Shown piece after piece: positions 14,237-23,288 of a stretch of 64,000 nucleotides of DNA. Within the stretch, counting starts at the first letter, position 1. Each line of letters begins with the position of its first letter. Origin of the DNA: an uncultured Allomuricauda sp. (GTDB taxonomy: Bacteria; Bacteroidota; Bacteroidia; Flavobacteriales; Flavobacteriaceae); NCBI RefSeq assembly GCF_947258355.1, contig NZ_CAMYIC010000032.1, forward strand, positions 1-64,000, written 5' to 3'. The position numbers and the translations under genes were made by a program. Below the pieces are notes generated by a model. The model saw only the letters and a program-made list of their open reading frames with translations, had not been told where the DNA came from and searched no databases.

Positions 14237-15357
14237 TACTCTATTTTATCTTCATCTTCAATAATTCCCAATCGCTTTGCCCGGGCGTGCCAGTTCTTTC
14301 TAGCGAGCTTTTGAAGGTCTTCAACATTGTCACTTTCGTCCATAATTTCGAAACCTAGAAGGGTTTCAATCACATCTTCCATGGTAACCAAACCACTTAC
14401 GGAACCATACTCATCCACCACCAAAGAAATGTGCTCTCTTTTCTGCACAAATTTTTTGAATAGATCATTGATGGATTTACTGCGGTTAGTTACTAAAAGT
14501 TCCCTTCTAATTGTCGATAAGGTTTCATTCCCCTTTTTGTTAATGATGGCCTCCAATAATTCGTCTTTTAAAAAGAAACCGGTTATGTTGTCCATCCGAT
14601 CTTTGTACAGAGGAATCCTAGAGAAGCGCAGGGGTCTGTTTTTTTCAAAAAATTCTTTGATGGGCGTATCTTCAGAAGCCACCTTCATTACGGTTCTTGG
14701 GGTCATCACATCGCGTGCCAGAATTTCATCAAAATAGAGCAGATTCTTGATCATCTTCGATTCCGATTCCTTGAACACGCCTTCTTCATGCGCAATTTCC
14801 GTCATGGCACTAAAATCTTCACGGCTCAATATGCTACCGTGCTCACCTTTGGCACCGACCAGTTTAGTGAAGAGCTGCAGCAACCATAACAGTCCTGTCC
14901 ATTTTAGGATGAATACCATAATGTTCAGCGCTTTGCTGGTGAAGTTCGCCAGTTGTTTCCAAAAAGTGGCTCCTATGGTCTTAGGAATGATTTCTGACGC
15001 TACCAGAATCAATATTGTCATAATGGTGGATACTATACCAACCATAAGGTCTTCGGTCAATGCAAAGCCAAAAATGGTCCGCTCCGCACTTCCATACATT
15101 TCCGCATAAGCGGCTTTTGCTTGTACCCCTACCAAAATGGCCCCAACGGTATGCGCAATGGTGTTTAGGGTTAGTATGGCGATCAGCGGCTTGTCAACAT
15201 CTTTTTTAAGGGTTTCCAAGGTGGCCGCATAATCTTTTCCCTCTTGCTTTTTTACATTGATAAAGGTGGGTGTGATACTTAACAGCACCGCCTCCAAAAT
15301 GGAGCATAGAAATGAAAAGAAAATGGAAATAAGGGCATAAAATAGTAGTAGTCCCAT
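14236..15357 (-). CDS. CNNM/CorC-family membrane protein with CBS domains
   Basis: A 373-residue protein of the HlyC/CorC (CNNM) family, linked in other bacteria to Mg2+/Co2+ export. The first 180 residues hold the DUF21/CNNM domain with about four membrane helices (FYALISIFFSFLCSILEAVLL, PLIAILTLNTIAHTVGA, and LVASEIIPKTIGA among others). Two CBS domains follow (about 205-340; DVMTPRTVMK and YGSVSGLVTMEDVIETLLG). The C-terminal CorC_HlyC domain of longer relatives is missing, as in a subset of the family. It is cotranscribed with ogt. Confidence 0.9.
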   Translation of the reverse strand: MGLLLFYALISIFFSFLCSILEAVLLSITPTFINVKKQEGKDYAATLETLKKDVDKPLIAILTLNTIAHTVGAILVGVQAKAAYAEMYGSAERTIFGFALTEDLMVGIVSTIMTILILVASEIIPKTIGATFWKQLANFTSKALNIMVFILKWTGLLWLLQLFTKLVGAKGEHGSILSREDFSAMTEIAHEEGVFKESESKMIKNLLYFDEILARDVMTPRTVMKVASEDTPIKEFFEKNRPLRFSRIPLYKDRMDNITGFFLKDELLEAIINKKGNETLSTIRRELLVTNRSKSINDLFKKFVQKREHISLVVDEYGSVSGLVTMEDVIETLLGFEIMDESDNVEDLQKLARKNWHARAKRLGIIEDEDKIE

Positions 15358-15397
15358 AGAATGGCAGAATCTTTAGTACCAAGATAGGGAATAGGAA

Positions 15398-16705
15398 TTA
15401 ATTTTGAATGTTTAATCCTTCTGCTTTGTAAAAAACATCCTGAAGCGCCTGTCGAATATCCAAACTATATAATTTTCGGTGGTCACGAGAGGGGTATACC
15501 CGGTTAGAAAGAAAAATAAAAGTCAATTTTTTTACCGGATCTGCCCAAACAAATGTTCCTGTAAATCCAGAATGCCCAAAACTTTCTGAAGAAGCTAGTT
15601 GTGAAGGGTAGGCTTCTTCTATAGGAAGTTCCGAATTGTTCAAAAGCGGCTTGTCAAAACCCAAGCCTCTATAATTTTCATTTTCGGGATATTGAACTGT
15701 AGTGAACTCTCTCAGGGTTTCTTCGGAGATAATCTGTTTACCATCCACATTTCCATAATTTTGATAGAATAGCATCAGTTTGGCCAAGTCATCCGCCGTG
15801 CCAAACAAACCTGCATTGCCCGAAACACCTCCCTTAAGTGACGCATTTTCGTCGTGCACCCAACCTTTTACCAAGGTTTTCCTAAAAAGTGTATCCACTT
15901 CGGTGGGAACAATGGCATTTACATAATTGTTTTCCTTGGGCAGATAACCAAGTGTGTGACAACCTAAGGGGTGATAGAAATTTTCATCCAAATAGGTTTG
16001 ATAATCGGTTCCGGTAAGTTGTTCAATCAAACTGGGGAAAATCAGAAAAGTGAGCCCTGAGTATTTGTATTTCTTTTCATCCGAAACCTTGGATCGGTTG
16101 ATGATGCGGTTCATTTTTCGTTCAAAACGATTGTTGATATAGAGCCCGTCGTATACTTGTCCTTGAAATTTTTTATCCGATGCATTGTGTACAAACCTCC
16201 TTTTGATCTTACCATTTTTCCGAAGAACTTTCTGTAAAAACACAATGTAGGGCACCAAACCAGCCTGATGTGCCAAAATCTCACGAAGCGTGAGGTTCTT
16301 TTTGTCTTTTCTACTTTTCCATGGTTCCCAATATGTACTGAAAGGTTTGTCCAGGTCTAGTTTGCCCTCGTCTACCAACTTCATCAGCGCAGGTAGCGGT
16401 CCCGATATTTTGGTGACGGAGGCCAAATCATACATATCGTTCAATGCGACAGGCTGAATGCTATCATAGGTGTGGAAACCATAAGCCTTGTGAAAAATAA
16501 CGGTATCGTTCTTTGCAACCAACAATTGTGCTCCTGGAAAGGCCAAACTATCAATGCCCATTTCCATAATGGAATCTACTTTTTGGTTGATGTAATCTTC
16601 ATCAAAACCCAATTTGTGTGGATAGGCATGAATAAGTTCTCGTTGGGCAAACCCAAAGGGCATCACTAAAGTGATGAAGAAAAACGAAACCAATAGTTTT
16701 TTCAT
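15398..16705 (-). CDS. Secreted serine hydrolase, beta-lactamase class C / esterase family
   Basis: A 435-residue protein with a signal peptide (cut after FGFAQ). The catalytic SxxK is SVTK (residues about 97-100, in LASVTKISGP), a Tyr is at KYKYSG near 213, and a HSGFTG box near 372 stands in for KTG. This family (Pfam Beta-lactamase) includes penicillin-binding-like proteins and esterases, and the substrate cannot be read from sequence. It starts 12 bases after hemB, so it is probably at the distal end of the hem transcript. Confidence 0.86.
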   Translation of the reverse strand: MKKLLVSFFFITLVMPFGFAQRELIHAYPHKLGFDEDYINQKVDSIMEMGIDSLAFPGAQLLVAKNDTVIFHKAYGFHTYDSIQPVALNDMYDLASVTKISGPLPALMKLVDEGKLDLDKPFSTYWEPWKSRKDKKNLTLREILAHQAGLVPYIVFLQKVLRKNGKIKRRFVHNASDKKFQGQVYDGLYINNRFERKMNRIINRSKVSDEKKYKYSGLTFLIFPSLIEQLTGTDYQTYLDENFYHPLGCHTLGYLPKENNYVNAIVPTEVDTLFRKTLVKGWVHDENASLKGGVSGNAGLFGTADDLAKLMLFYQNYGNVDGKQIISEETLREFTTVQYPENENYRGLGFDKPLLNNSELPIEEAYPSQLASSESFGHSGFTGTFVWADPVKKLTFIFLSNRVYPSRDHRKLYSLDIRQALQDVFYKAEGLNIQN

Positions 16706-16717
16706 GTAGGTTGAGGT

Positions 16718-17707
16718 TTATCCCAAAGTACGGATAAAATCCTTCGCAAAATAACTGGCTATGATATCGGCACCAGCTCTCTTAATGGCGGTCAGTTGTT
16801 CCAGCATTACGGCATCGTGGTTCAACCACCCTTTTTCTGCTGCAGCTTTTACCATGGCATATTCTCCAGAAACTTGATAAACAGCAACGGGAACCTCTAC
16901 TTCATTTTTTATTTCCCGAACAATGTCCAAATAGCACAATCCAGGTTTTACCATCACGATATCGGCGCCTTCATCGATATCCATTTGGGTTTCTTTGATG
17001 GCCTCATACCGATTGGCATAATCCATTTGATAGGTTTTTTTGTCCTTAGGTACATTGGCAATATCAACGGGAGCGGAGTCTAGTGCATCACGGAAGGGAC
17101 CATAGAAAGCACTTGCATATTTTGCGGAATAGGCCATAATTCCGGTCTTGATGAACCCTTCATCTTCCAATGCCTCGCGAATGGTAAGAATTCTACCATC
17201 CATCATATCGCTAGGTGCCACAAAATCAGCTCCAGCTTTAGCATGCGACACACTCATTTCTGCCAAAACTTCTGCAGTTTCATCATTTAGGATTTGCCCT
17301 TCAGCCACAATACCATCGTGTCCATAAGCGGAAAATGGGTCAAGGGCCACGTCCGTCATCACCAACATTTGTGGACAGGCGTTTTTTACGGTTTTTATGG
17401 CGCGTTGCATCAAACCATCGGGATTCAAAGCTTCTGTTCCCTTATTGTCCTTCAGTTTATCATCAACTTTTACAAAAAGAAGAACAGAGCACAATCCCAT
17501 TTTCCAAAGTTCCTTTACTTCTTTTTCGAGATTGTCCAAACTCAACCGAAAATAGTTGGGCATTGAGGGGATTTCTTCCTTGATACCCGTTCCTTCGGTG
17601 ACAAATAATGGCACCAAAAAATCATCCGGGGTCAAGGTGGTTTCCCGAACCAACCTTCTGATGGATTCGGATGCGCGTAGTCTTCTATTTCGTATTAATG
17701 GATACAT
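16718..17707 (-). CDS. hemB: Delta-aminolevulinic acid dehydratase (porphobilinogen synthase)
   Basis: It condenses two 5-aminolevulinate molecules to porphobilinogen, the second committed step of heme synthesis. At 329 residues it is full length. Both Schiff-base lysines are present: Lys196 in AYSAKYASAFYGP and Lys254 in MVKPGLCYLD. The metal site reads DVALDPFSAYGHDG, with aspartates where the zinc enzymes have cysteines, so it belongs to the Mg2+-type rather than the Zn2+-type enzymes. It is separated from phzF by 174 bases and may have its own promoter there. Confidence 0.96.
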   Translation of the reverse strand: MYPLIRNRRLRASESIRRLVRETTLTPDDFLVPLFVTEGTGIKEEIPSMPNYFRLSLDNLEKEVKELWKMGLCSVLLFVKVDDKLKDNKGTEALNPDGLMQRAIKTVKNACPQMLVMTDVALDPFSAYGHDGIVAEGQILNDETAEVLAEMSVSHAKAGADFVAPSDMMDGRILTIREALEDEGFIKTGIMAYSAKYASAFYGPFRDALDSAPVDIANVPKDKKTYQMDYANRYEAIKETQMDIDEGADIVMVKPGLCYLDIVREIKNEVEVPVAVYQVSGEYAMVKAAAEKGWLNHDAVMLEQLTAIKRAGADIIASYFAKDFIRTLG

Positions 17708-17881
17708 ATTTTAGTTTTAGGTGATAAGCTTTCAGCTGTAAGCTTAAGTTTATAGTGATGTTTTTATGGTGTTGATCAATCTATTTATTTTAAGCATACA
17801 ATGATGTGATTAATCCCAGACCTTATAATTTTTATAGTTTCCCATAGCTTAGAGCATATTGCTTGATACTTAAAGCTACTA

Positions 17882-18670
17882 TCAAATATCAATTTGTCCT
17901 GTTAGATAAAGTACGGCCTTACCTGAAATTTTAACACGCTCGCCTAAGTACTCACACACCAAATCGCCACCTCGTTTGGAAAGCTGTTTAGCTGTCATTT
18001 TGGTTTTGTCCAATATTTCGGTCCAATAGGGAGTCAATGAAGTATGGGCAGAACCTGTCACAGGGTCTTCAGGAATTCCACAGGCAGGAGCAAAAAAACG
18101 GGAAACAAAATCTACTTCGTCCCCTGGTCCGGTTACAATTACTCCTCGAACGTCCAATTGCCCCAATAAATGATGGTTGGGTTCTATTTCCTCAATTTCT
18201 TTTTGTGAGCTATAGACCATCAGATAATCGGTTTTGCCCTTCAAGGTTTTTACCGGGGCTTTCCCAATAGCGGTGTCCAACTCCTCAATATTCTGAATGG
18301 CAATTAAGTTATCGGTAGGGAAATCCATGGTTAACCAACCATTATCTGCCTTGGCTACAGTTAGATTCCCACTTCTGCTGGAATAAAACTGAATGGTATC
18401 TTTTTCAAACTCATAAAAATGGAACAGCACAAAAGCGGTGGCCAAGGTTGCATGTCCGCAAAGGTCCACTTCCACTTCGGGGGTAAACCATCGAATTTCG
18501 TACAAATCATCTTTTTTTACGGCAAAGGCTGTTTCGGCAAGATTATTCTCTTGTGCAATTTGTTGCATCAGTTCAGGGTTCAACCACGAATCCAAAATGC
18601 AGACCGCTGCAGGGTTGCCCCCAAAAGTCTGGCTGGTGAATGCATCTATTTGATAAATTTTCTGTCTCAT
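17882..18670 (-). CDS. PhzF family isomerase
   Basis: A 262-residue protein of the PhzF/YddE fold (two pseudo-symmetric diaminopimelate-epimerase-like halves). Motifs: FGGNPAAVCIL near residue 17, the catalytic Glu in LAETAFAV, CGHATLATAFVLF near 72, and DPVTGSAHTSL near 215. True PhzF isomerises a phenazine precursor, but no phenazine genes are here, so the substrate is unknown. It lies 28 bases downstream of hemF within the hem gene row. Confidence 0.9.
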   Translation of the reverse strand: MRQKIYQIDAFTSQTFGGNPAAVCILDSWLNPELMQQIAQENNLAETAFAVKKDDLYEIRWFTPEVEVDLCGHATLATAFVLFHFYEFEKDTIQFYSSRSGNLTVAKADNGWLTMDFPTDNLIAIQNIEELDTAIGKAPVKTLKGKTDYLMVYSSQKEIEEIEPNHHLLGQLDVRGVIVTGPGDEVDFVSRFFAPACGIPEDPVTGSAHTSLTPYWTEILDKTKMTAKQLSKRGGDLVCEYLGERVKISGKAVLYLTGQIDI

Positions 18671-18698
18671 TGATTTGGTTTCAGGACAAAACTACGCA

Positions 18699-19601
18699 TT
18701 AAACCCAAGTTTTTGGATTTTGCAAAACCGCGATCAATTTCTCTTCCTCGCTTCCTTTTTCTGGATGATGGTCATATCGCCATTGCACATGTGGCGGCAG
18801 GCTCATCAAAATACTTTCGATACGGCCATTGGTTTTCAAGCCGAAAAGAGTGCCCTTATCGTGCACTAAATTGAACTCTACATAACGCCCTCGACGAATT
18901 TCCTGCCAGTCGCGTTGTTCTTGAGTATAGGGGAGATTTTTTCTTTTTTTAACGATTGGAGCGTAAGCCTCCAAAAAACTGTTCCCAACCTCGGTCACAA
19001 AATTGTACCAGTCTTCCATACTGGTTTCTTCGGTTGCTTTGCAATAATCGAAGAATAATCCACCTACACCACGAGCTTCATTTCTGTGTGAATTCCAGAA
19101 ATATTCGTCGCATTTCTTTTTGTAAGTTGGATAAAATTCTGGGTTGTGGGCATCGCAGGCCTTTTTGCAAATCGCGTGAAAATGTGTGGCATCCTCATCG
19201 AACAAATAGTAGGGGGTGAGATCTTGTCCACCACCAAACCATTGGTCCACAATGTTGCCATCTTTGTCGTACATTTCAAAATAGCGCCAATTGGCGTGTA
19301 CAGTTGGAACCATCGGGCTTTTAGGGTGGATTACCAAACTGAGGCCACATGCAAAGAAATCTACATCCTCTACTCCAAAATAGTTTTGCATACTTTTTGG
19401 TAATGGACCGTGGACTTTGGAAATATTTACACCTCCTTTTTCAAAAACAGCTCCATTTTCAATGACACGGGTTCTACCCCCACCGCCTTCTTCACGCTCC
19501 CAAAAGTCTTGTTGGAATTTGGCGGTCCGGTCAAGTTGTTCCAGTTTATTGGTGATGGTATCTTGTAGTTGTTGAATGTATTCGTAGAATTTATTTTTCA
19601 T
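18699..19601 (-). CDS. hemF: Oxygen-dependent coproporphyrinogen III oxidase
   Basis: It decarboxylates coproporphyrinogen III to protoporphyrinogen IX using O2. At 300 residues it is a typical length. Diagnostic blocks include EREEGGGGRTRVIENGAVFE, GGVNISKVHG, DQWFGGGQDLTPYY, RGVGGLFFDY and the Tyr/Arg block RRGRYVEFNLVHDKGT. It overlaps the preceding acetyltransferase gene by 11 bases. It points to an aerobic heme route that ends through HemJ and HemH. Confidence 0.97.
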   Translation of the reverse strand: MKNKFYEYIQQLQDTITNKLEQLDRTAKFQQDFWEREEGGGGRTRVIENGAVFEKGGVNISKVHGPLPKSMQNYFGVEDVDFFACGLSLVIHPKSPMVPTVHANWRYFEMYDKDGNIVDQWFGGGQDLTPYYLFDEDATHFHAICKKACDAHNPEFYPTYKKKCDEYFWNSHRNEARGVGGLFFDYCKATEETSMEDWYNFVTEVGNSFLEAYAPIVKKRKNLPYTQEQRDWQEIRRGRYVEFNLVHDKGTLFGLKTNGRIESILMSLPPHVQWRYDHHPEKGSEEEKLIAVLQNPKTWV

Positions 19602-20124
19602 AATTTAATTCATAAAGTTCCATGTCAAGAGGAGCCTCATTTGGAGGTTGATAGGCTTTCGATAAGGTTTTGACCCAAAGAAAACCCGTTTTTTCGGCAA
19701 CTCTAATGCTGGCCACGTTACTACTGTGGGCAAAGATGATTAACTTTTTTAGTTTAAGTTCTTCAAAGGCTGTTTCGATAATAGTTTTCACACTTTGAGA
19801 AATTATTCCCTTTCCTTGATGTTTTTTGTCCAAACAATAGGCCAATTCTCCTTCTCCCGTATCCCAGTGTATTTCTTTGAGAATAACAAGTCCAATAACT
19901 TTGTTGGTTTTATTCCTGATGGCATAAGTAAATTCAAGCTTTTGTTCTATTTCCTTATTTTTATTGGAAATATATAGTTGAGAGTTTTCTATAGATTGAT
20001 TCTGAGATAGGGTTTTTGTAAAAAAACGATTGAAAATGTCAGCGTTGGACGTCATCAAATGGTAGAGATCTTCAGAATCGCTCTCATTCAGATAATTTAT
20101 TTTGACTAATGCTGACTTTTTCAT
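19591..20124 (-). CDS. GNAT family N-acetyltransferase (RimJ/RimL-like)
   Basis: A 177-residue acetyl-CoA-dependent acetyltransferase. The acetyl-CoA binding loop is GEGELAYCLDKKHQGKGIIS with Q-x-x-G-x-G/I spacing near residue 100, followed by KTIIETAFEELKLKKLII and VASIRVAEKTGF, as in enzymes that modify protein N-termini or small amines. The substrate is unknown. It overlaps both neighbours (4 and 11 bases), so it is translationally linked to the DUF6973 gene and hemF. Confidence 0.87.
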   Translation of the reverse strand: MKKSALVKINYLNESDSEDLYHLMTSNADIFNRFFTKTLSQNQSIENSQLYISNKNKEIEQKLEFTYAIRNKTNKVIGLVILKEIHWDTGEGELAYCLDKKHQGKGIISQSVKTIIETAFEELKLKKLIIFAHSSNVASIRVAEKTGFLWVKTLSKAYQPPNEAPLDMELYELNYEK

Positions 20125-20612
20125 TTCTGAAGAATATGTACCATTCGATTTTCATATTCAGATAACACTGAACTTTCATCAATTTTGATGGATTCAGACG
20201 CCATTTTCCGTAACAGCCCAACGATTTCATCCTCCGATTTTTCAGGATGCTGTCTAAAAATGTATCGTCCCACTTCATTATTGTGTAAATCCATTGTCTT
20301 TGGCAATTTTTTGTTCGGAAATGAATCCTCGTGCCAATCGGTTACCTTTTTGGCCCAAGCCAAAGCTATTTCCTCGTTCCTTTGCCATTTAAAACACCTT
20401 TTTGCGATCAAGTAATTCCAAAAGGCGTGTCTAAATGCATTTGCAGGACCATTTTTATGGTGCAGCTTACCGTAGTTTTTTGTTGATATGGCTATGCAAT
20501 CCTTGGTGGCCTTTATGGTTGGCAATATAAAGTGAGGCCGGATCAATCCAATAAAAACACCTTTCAGTATATTTTTAAAATCGACCCGCTTTACTACTTC
20601 TATAAGGTTCAC
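20121..20612 (-). CDS. DUF6973 domain protein
   Basis: A 163-residue protein of unknown function. The conserved core is [19 protein letters not shown], then [16 protein letters not shown] and [10 protein letters not shown], a set of His, Asp and Asn residues that looks like a metal or catalytic site in the DUF6973 family. There is no signal peptide. It overlaps hemE by 4 bases (ATGA) and the acetyltransferase by 4 bases, so it is embedded in the hem operon. A link to heme is by position only. Confidence 0.75.
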   Translation of the reverse strand: MNLIEVVKRVDFKNILKGVFIGLIRPHFILPTIKATKDCIAISTKNYGKLHHKNGPANAFRHAFWNYLIAKRCFKWQRNEEIALAWAKKVTDWHEDSFPNKKLPKTMDLHNNEVGRYIFRQHPEKSEDEIVGLLRKMASESIKIDESSVLSEYENRMVHILQK

Positions 20613-21634
20613 TCCTTATATTCTTTTACCGCATCTATAAATGCTTTTGCATTTTCTACCGGTATGTTGGGTAAAATACCATGGCCAAGGTTAACTATGT
20701 ATTTGTCCTTGCCAAAATCACGAATCATTTGGGTTACCATTTCCTTTATTTTCTCTGGAGGGGACAGTAGACGTGCAGGGTCAAAATTACCTTGAAGGGT
20801 AACATTGCCTCCTGTTAAGTATCGTGCATTTTGAGCAGAACAGGTCCAATCGACACCAACGGCCGAAGCACCTGAATTCGCCATTTCCTTGAGTGCGAAC
20901 CAGCATCCTTTACCAAAAACAATAACGGGAGCTTCGTCTTTTAACGCATCCACGATCTGCTGAATATATTTCCAAGAAAATTCCTGGTAATCCTGAGGCG
21001 ATAGCATTCCTCCCCAAGAATCAAAAACTTGAACGGCATTTACGCCAGCTTTAACCTTGGCTTTTAGGTAAGCAATGGTGGTATCCGTAATTTTTTGAAG
21101 CAATTCGTGTGCAGCTTCGGGTTGAGTAAAGCAAAATCCTCTGGCTTTGTCAAAACTTTTGCTGCCTTGACCTTCCACGCAATAGCAAAGAAGGGTCCAA
21201 GGTGAACCTGCAAACCCAATCAAGGGAACTTCATCATTCAATTTTTCTTTGGTCATGGTAATGGCATCCATCACATACCCCAAAGTGTCTTGAATGTTCG
21301 GTACGATCACTTTGTCCAAATCTGCTTGTGAACGAATAGGATTTGGCAAATATGGACCAAAATTCGGTTTCATCTGTACCTCGATGTCCATGGCCTGTGG
21401 AATTACCAAAATGTCGCTGAACAAAATGGCTGCATCCATTCCGTATCGGCGTATCGGCTGTACGGTAATTTCCGAAGCCAATTCCGGTGTCTGGCAACGG
21501 GTGAAGAAATCGTATTTTTTACGGAGTTCCATAAACTCTGGCAAATAGCGCCCTGCTTGTCGCATCATCCATACGGGTGGACGTTCAACGGTTTCGCCTT
21601 TCATTGCCTTTAAGAACAAGTCGTTTTTTATCAT
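20609..21634 (-). CDS. hemE: Uroporphyrinogen decarboxylase
   Basis: It removes the four acetate carboxyls of uroporphyrinogen III to give coproporphyrinogen III. At 341 residues it is normal. The N-terminal signature [15 protein letters not shown] with its Arg residues is intact, and the active-site Asp is in [12 protein letters not shown]. The blocks [15 protein letters not shown] and [13 protein letters not shown] are also present. A 90-base gap with palindromic repeats separates it from hemD. Confidence 0.97.
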   Translation of the reverse strand: MIKNDLFLKAMKGETVERPPVWMMRQAGRYLPEFMELRKKYDFFTRCQTPELASEITVQPIRRYGMDAAILFSDILVIPQAMDIEVQMKPNFGPYLPNPIRSQADLDKVIVPNIQDTLGYVMDAITMTKEKLNDEVPLIGFAGSPWTLLCYCVEGQGSKSFDKARGFCFTQPEAAHELLQKITDTTIAYLKAKVKAGVNAVQVFDSWGGMLSPQDYQEFSWKYIQQIVDALKDEAPVIVFGKGCWFALKEMANSGASAVGVDWTCSAQNARYLTGGNVTLQGNFDPARLLSPPEKIKEMVTQMIRDFGKDKYIVNLGHGILPNIPVENAKAFIDAVKEYKE

Positions 21635-21645
21635 AAATTTTAATT

Positions 21646-21720
21646 TGTCATTCCTATGAAGACAGGAATCTTTTAATTGTTTTTTCGATGTTGAAAGATG
21701 CTTCGACTACGCTCAGCATC
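21646..21720. repeat. Palindromic repeats inside the hem operon (hemD-hemE gap)
   Basis: ATTCCT (21650-21655) pairs with AGGAAT (21664-21669), and GATGCT (21697-21702) pairs with AGCATC (21715-21720). The words TGTCATTCC and CTTCGACTACGCTCAG are those of the dispersed intergenic repeats at 2.8 and 5.5 kb. Such an element inside an operon may set mRNA stability between hemD and hemE. Confidence 0.6.
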
Positions 21721-21724
21721 CGTT

Positions 21725-22384
21725 TTATTGCGACATTTCTTTTATCGCCTGGACCAACACGTTTTCCACGGTTGGTTTGTTGGCTACAATAATATTTTTT
21801 GAATGTTTTTCAGCTTCGGAAGCGGTGGTATTTCCAATACAGAACAAGGTGCTTTTCCCTAAAGTGTTTTCCAAAAGATAGCTTCGGATGCCACTGGGGC
21901 TAAAGAACAGGATGCCATCAAAATCGCGTTGAAACTTTTTCGAATTCAAGTGGGTGTGGTAGACTTCCAATTCTTTATACTGAATGTTATATTTTTTTAA
22001 AGTATCAGGAAGTTCATCTCTTCTTTTGTTACCGCAAAGAAATAAAAAGGACTCGTTTTGATACTTTTTGACCAAAGTTTCTGCCAATTCTGATGCATTT
22101 TCGGCCATTTCTATCACTTTTAGACCCTTTTCTTCCAAAAGTGATTTTGTCTTTTCTCCCACACAAAACGCATTGAATTTGGATAAATCTAACCTTTTGG
22201 CTTGCCGTAAAAATGCTTTTACTGCATTCTTACTTGTGAAAATATAGTTGCTGTAAGTGAACGGGATTTTTACATCCAACAGTTCAATTTTTAGGGCATC
22301 GTACTCCACCAATCCCAAACCAGAATTTAGAAAAAGCTCCTTTTGGGCCGGACTCAACATTTTAGTGGACAGTACTGTTTTCAT
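21725..22384 (-). CDS. hemD: Uroporphyrinogen-III synthase
   Basis: It closes and inverts ring D of hydroxymethylbilane to give uroporphyrinogen III. The family is poorly conserved, but the 219-residue length, the two-domain Rossmann-like pattern (FTSKNAVKAFL, CVGEKTKSLLEEKG, FLCGNKRRDELP, ILFFSPSGIRSYL, CIGNTTASEAEKH) and the 23-base overlap with hemC make the call firm. Confidence 0.93.
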   Translation of the reverse strand: MKTVLSTKMLSPAQKELFLNSGLGLVEYDALKIELLDVKIPFTYSNYIFTSKNAVKAFLRQAKRLDLSKFNAFCVGEKTKSLLEEKGLKVIEMAENASELAETLVKKYQNESFLFLCGNKRRDELPDTLKKYNIQYKELEVYHTHLNSKKFQRDFDGILFFSPSGIRSYLLENTLGKSTLFCIGNTTASEAEKHSKNIIVANKPTVENVLVQAIKEMSQ

Positions 22385-23288
22385 TTCTGATCTCTTGCAT
22401 CAATTTGTCGCCTCCTTTTTGCAACACTTCTTCCGCGCTGATTTTTCCGAGGCCTTGCACATTGGAGAGCTTTACTTCTTTTTTAATGTCGATTTTTTGC
22501 CTTCCATCCAAGGAGAAAACAACCCCCTCAAAATATACCGTTTTGTCTTTTATGTGTGCCAAGGCCCCTATTGGCGCGGTACAACCGCCTTCCAGCGTAC
22601 GCAGAAACTCCCGCTCAATGGTTGTGGCCAATTCAGTTTCTGAATGGTTGAGTTTGCCCACAGCTTCTTTGGTAAAATCATCTTCTTCTTTGGTAACTAC
22701 GAGCATCGCACCTTGCGCTGGGGCGGGAATCATCCAATCCAACTGAATGGCATCCTTTGGCAATAGCTTGATTCGTTCCAATCCTGCCTGTGCAAAGATG
22801 GCTCCTTGCCAATCATTTTCAATGAGTTTCAGTAGGCGGGTGTTTACATTTCCCCTAAGGTCCACTACTTTGTGTTTGGGGTATTTGTTCAGCCATTGGG
22901 CCTTTCGCCGTAAACTTCCCGTGGCAATGGTCGCGGATCCATTCGAATTTAAAAATTCAGCACCTTTATGAACCAATATGTCATGGGTGACGGCACGTTC
23001 CAAAACGGCAACTTGAACAATCCCCTGTGGCAATTGTGTGGGGACATCTTTCATGGAATGCACTGCAATATCAATATCCCCTTTGAGCAAAGCAACGTCC
23101 AGGGTCTTGGTAAATATTCCCGTAACTCCAAGTTCGTACAGGGGCTTGTCCAATACTTGGTCCCCCATGGATTTTGTTGGCACCAAAATGGTATCGTACC
23201 CGAGTGCTTCCAGCTTTTCTTGCACGGTGGTGGCTTGCCACAGCGCCAATTCGCTGTCGCGGGTTCCAATGCGGATTATTTTGCTCAT
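22362..23288 (-). CDS. hemC: Hydroxymethylbilane synthase (porphobilinogen deaminase)
   Basis: It polymerises four porphobilinogens into hydroxymethylbilane. At 308 residues it is normal. Cys236 in LEGGCTAPIGA attaches the dipyrromethane cofactor. Other blocks are GTRDSELALWQA at the start, HSMKDVPTQLP with the catalytic Asp, and the Arg-rich ATGSLRRKAQ. It overlaps hemA by 4 bases and hemD by 23. Confidence 0.97.
   Translation of the reverse strand: MSKIIRIGTRDSELALWQATTVQEKLEALGYDTILVPTKSMGDQVLDKPLYELGVTGIFTKTLDVALLKGDIDIAVHSMKDVPTQLPQGIVQVAVLERAVTHDILVHKGAEFLNSNGSATIATGSLRRKAQWLNKYPKHKVVDLRGNVNTRLLKLIENDWQGAIFAQAGLERIKLLPKDAIQLDWMIPAPAQGAMLVVTKEEDDFTKEAVGKLNHSETELATTIEREFLRTLEGGCTAPIGALAHIKDKTVYFEGVVFSLDGRQKIDIKKEVKLSNVQGLGKISAEEVLQKGGDKLMQEIRNENSTVH

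Noticed and set aside
17882-18670. Phenazine biosynthesis cluster
   Set aside because: Only a PhzF-fold protein is present. No other phz genes are seen, and the family is widespread with other functions.
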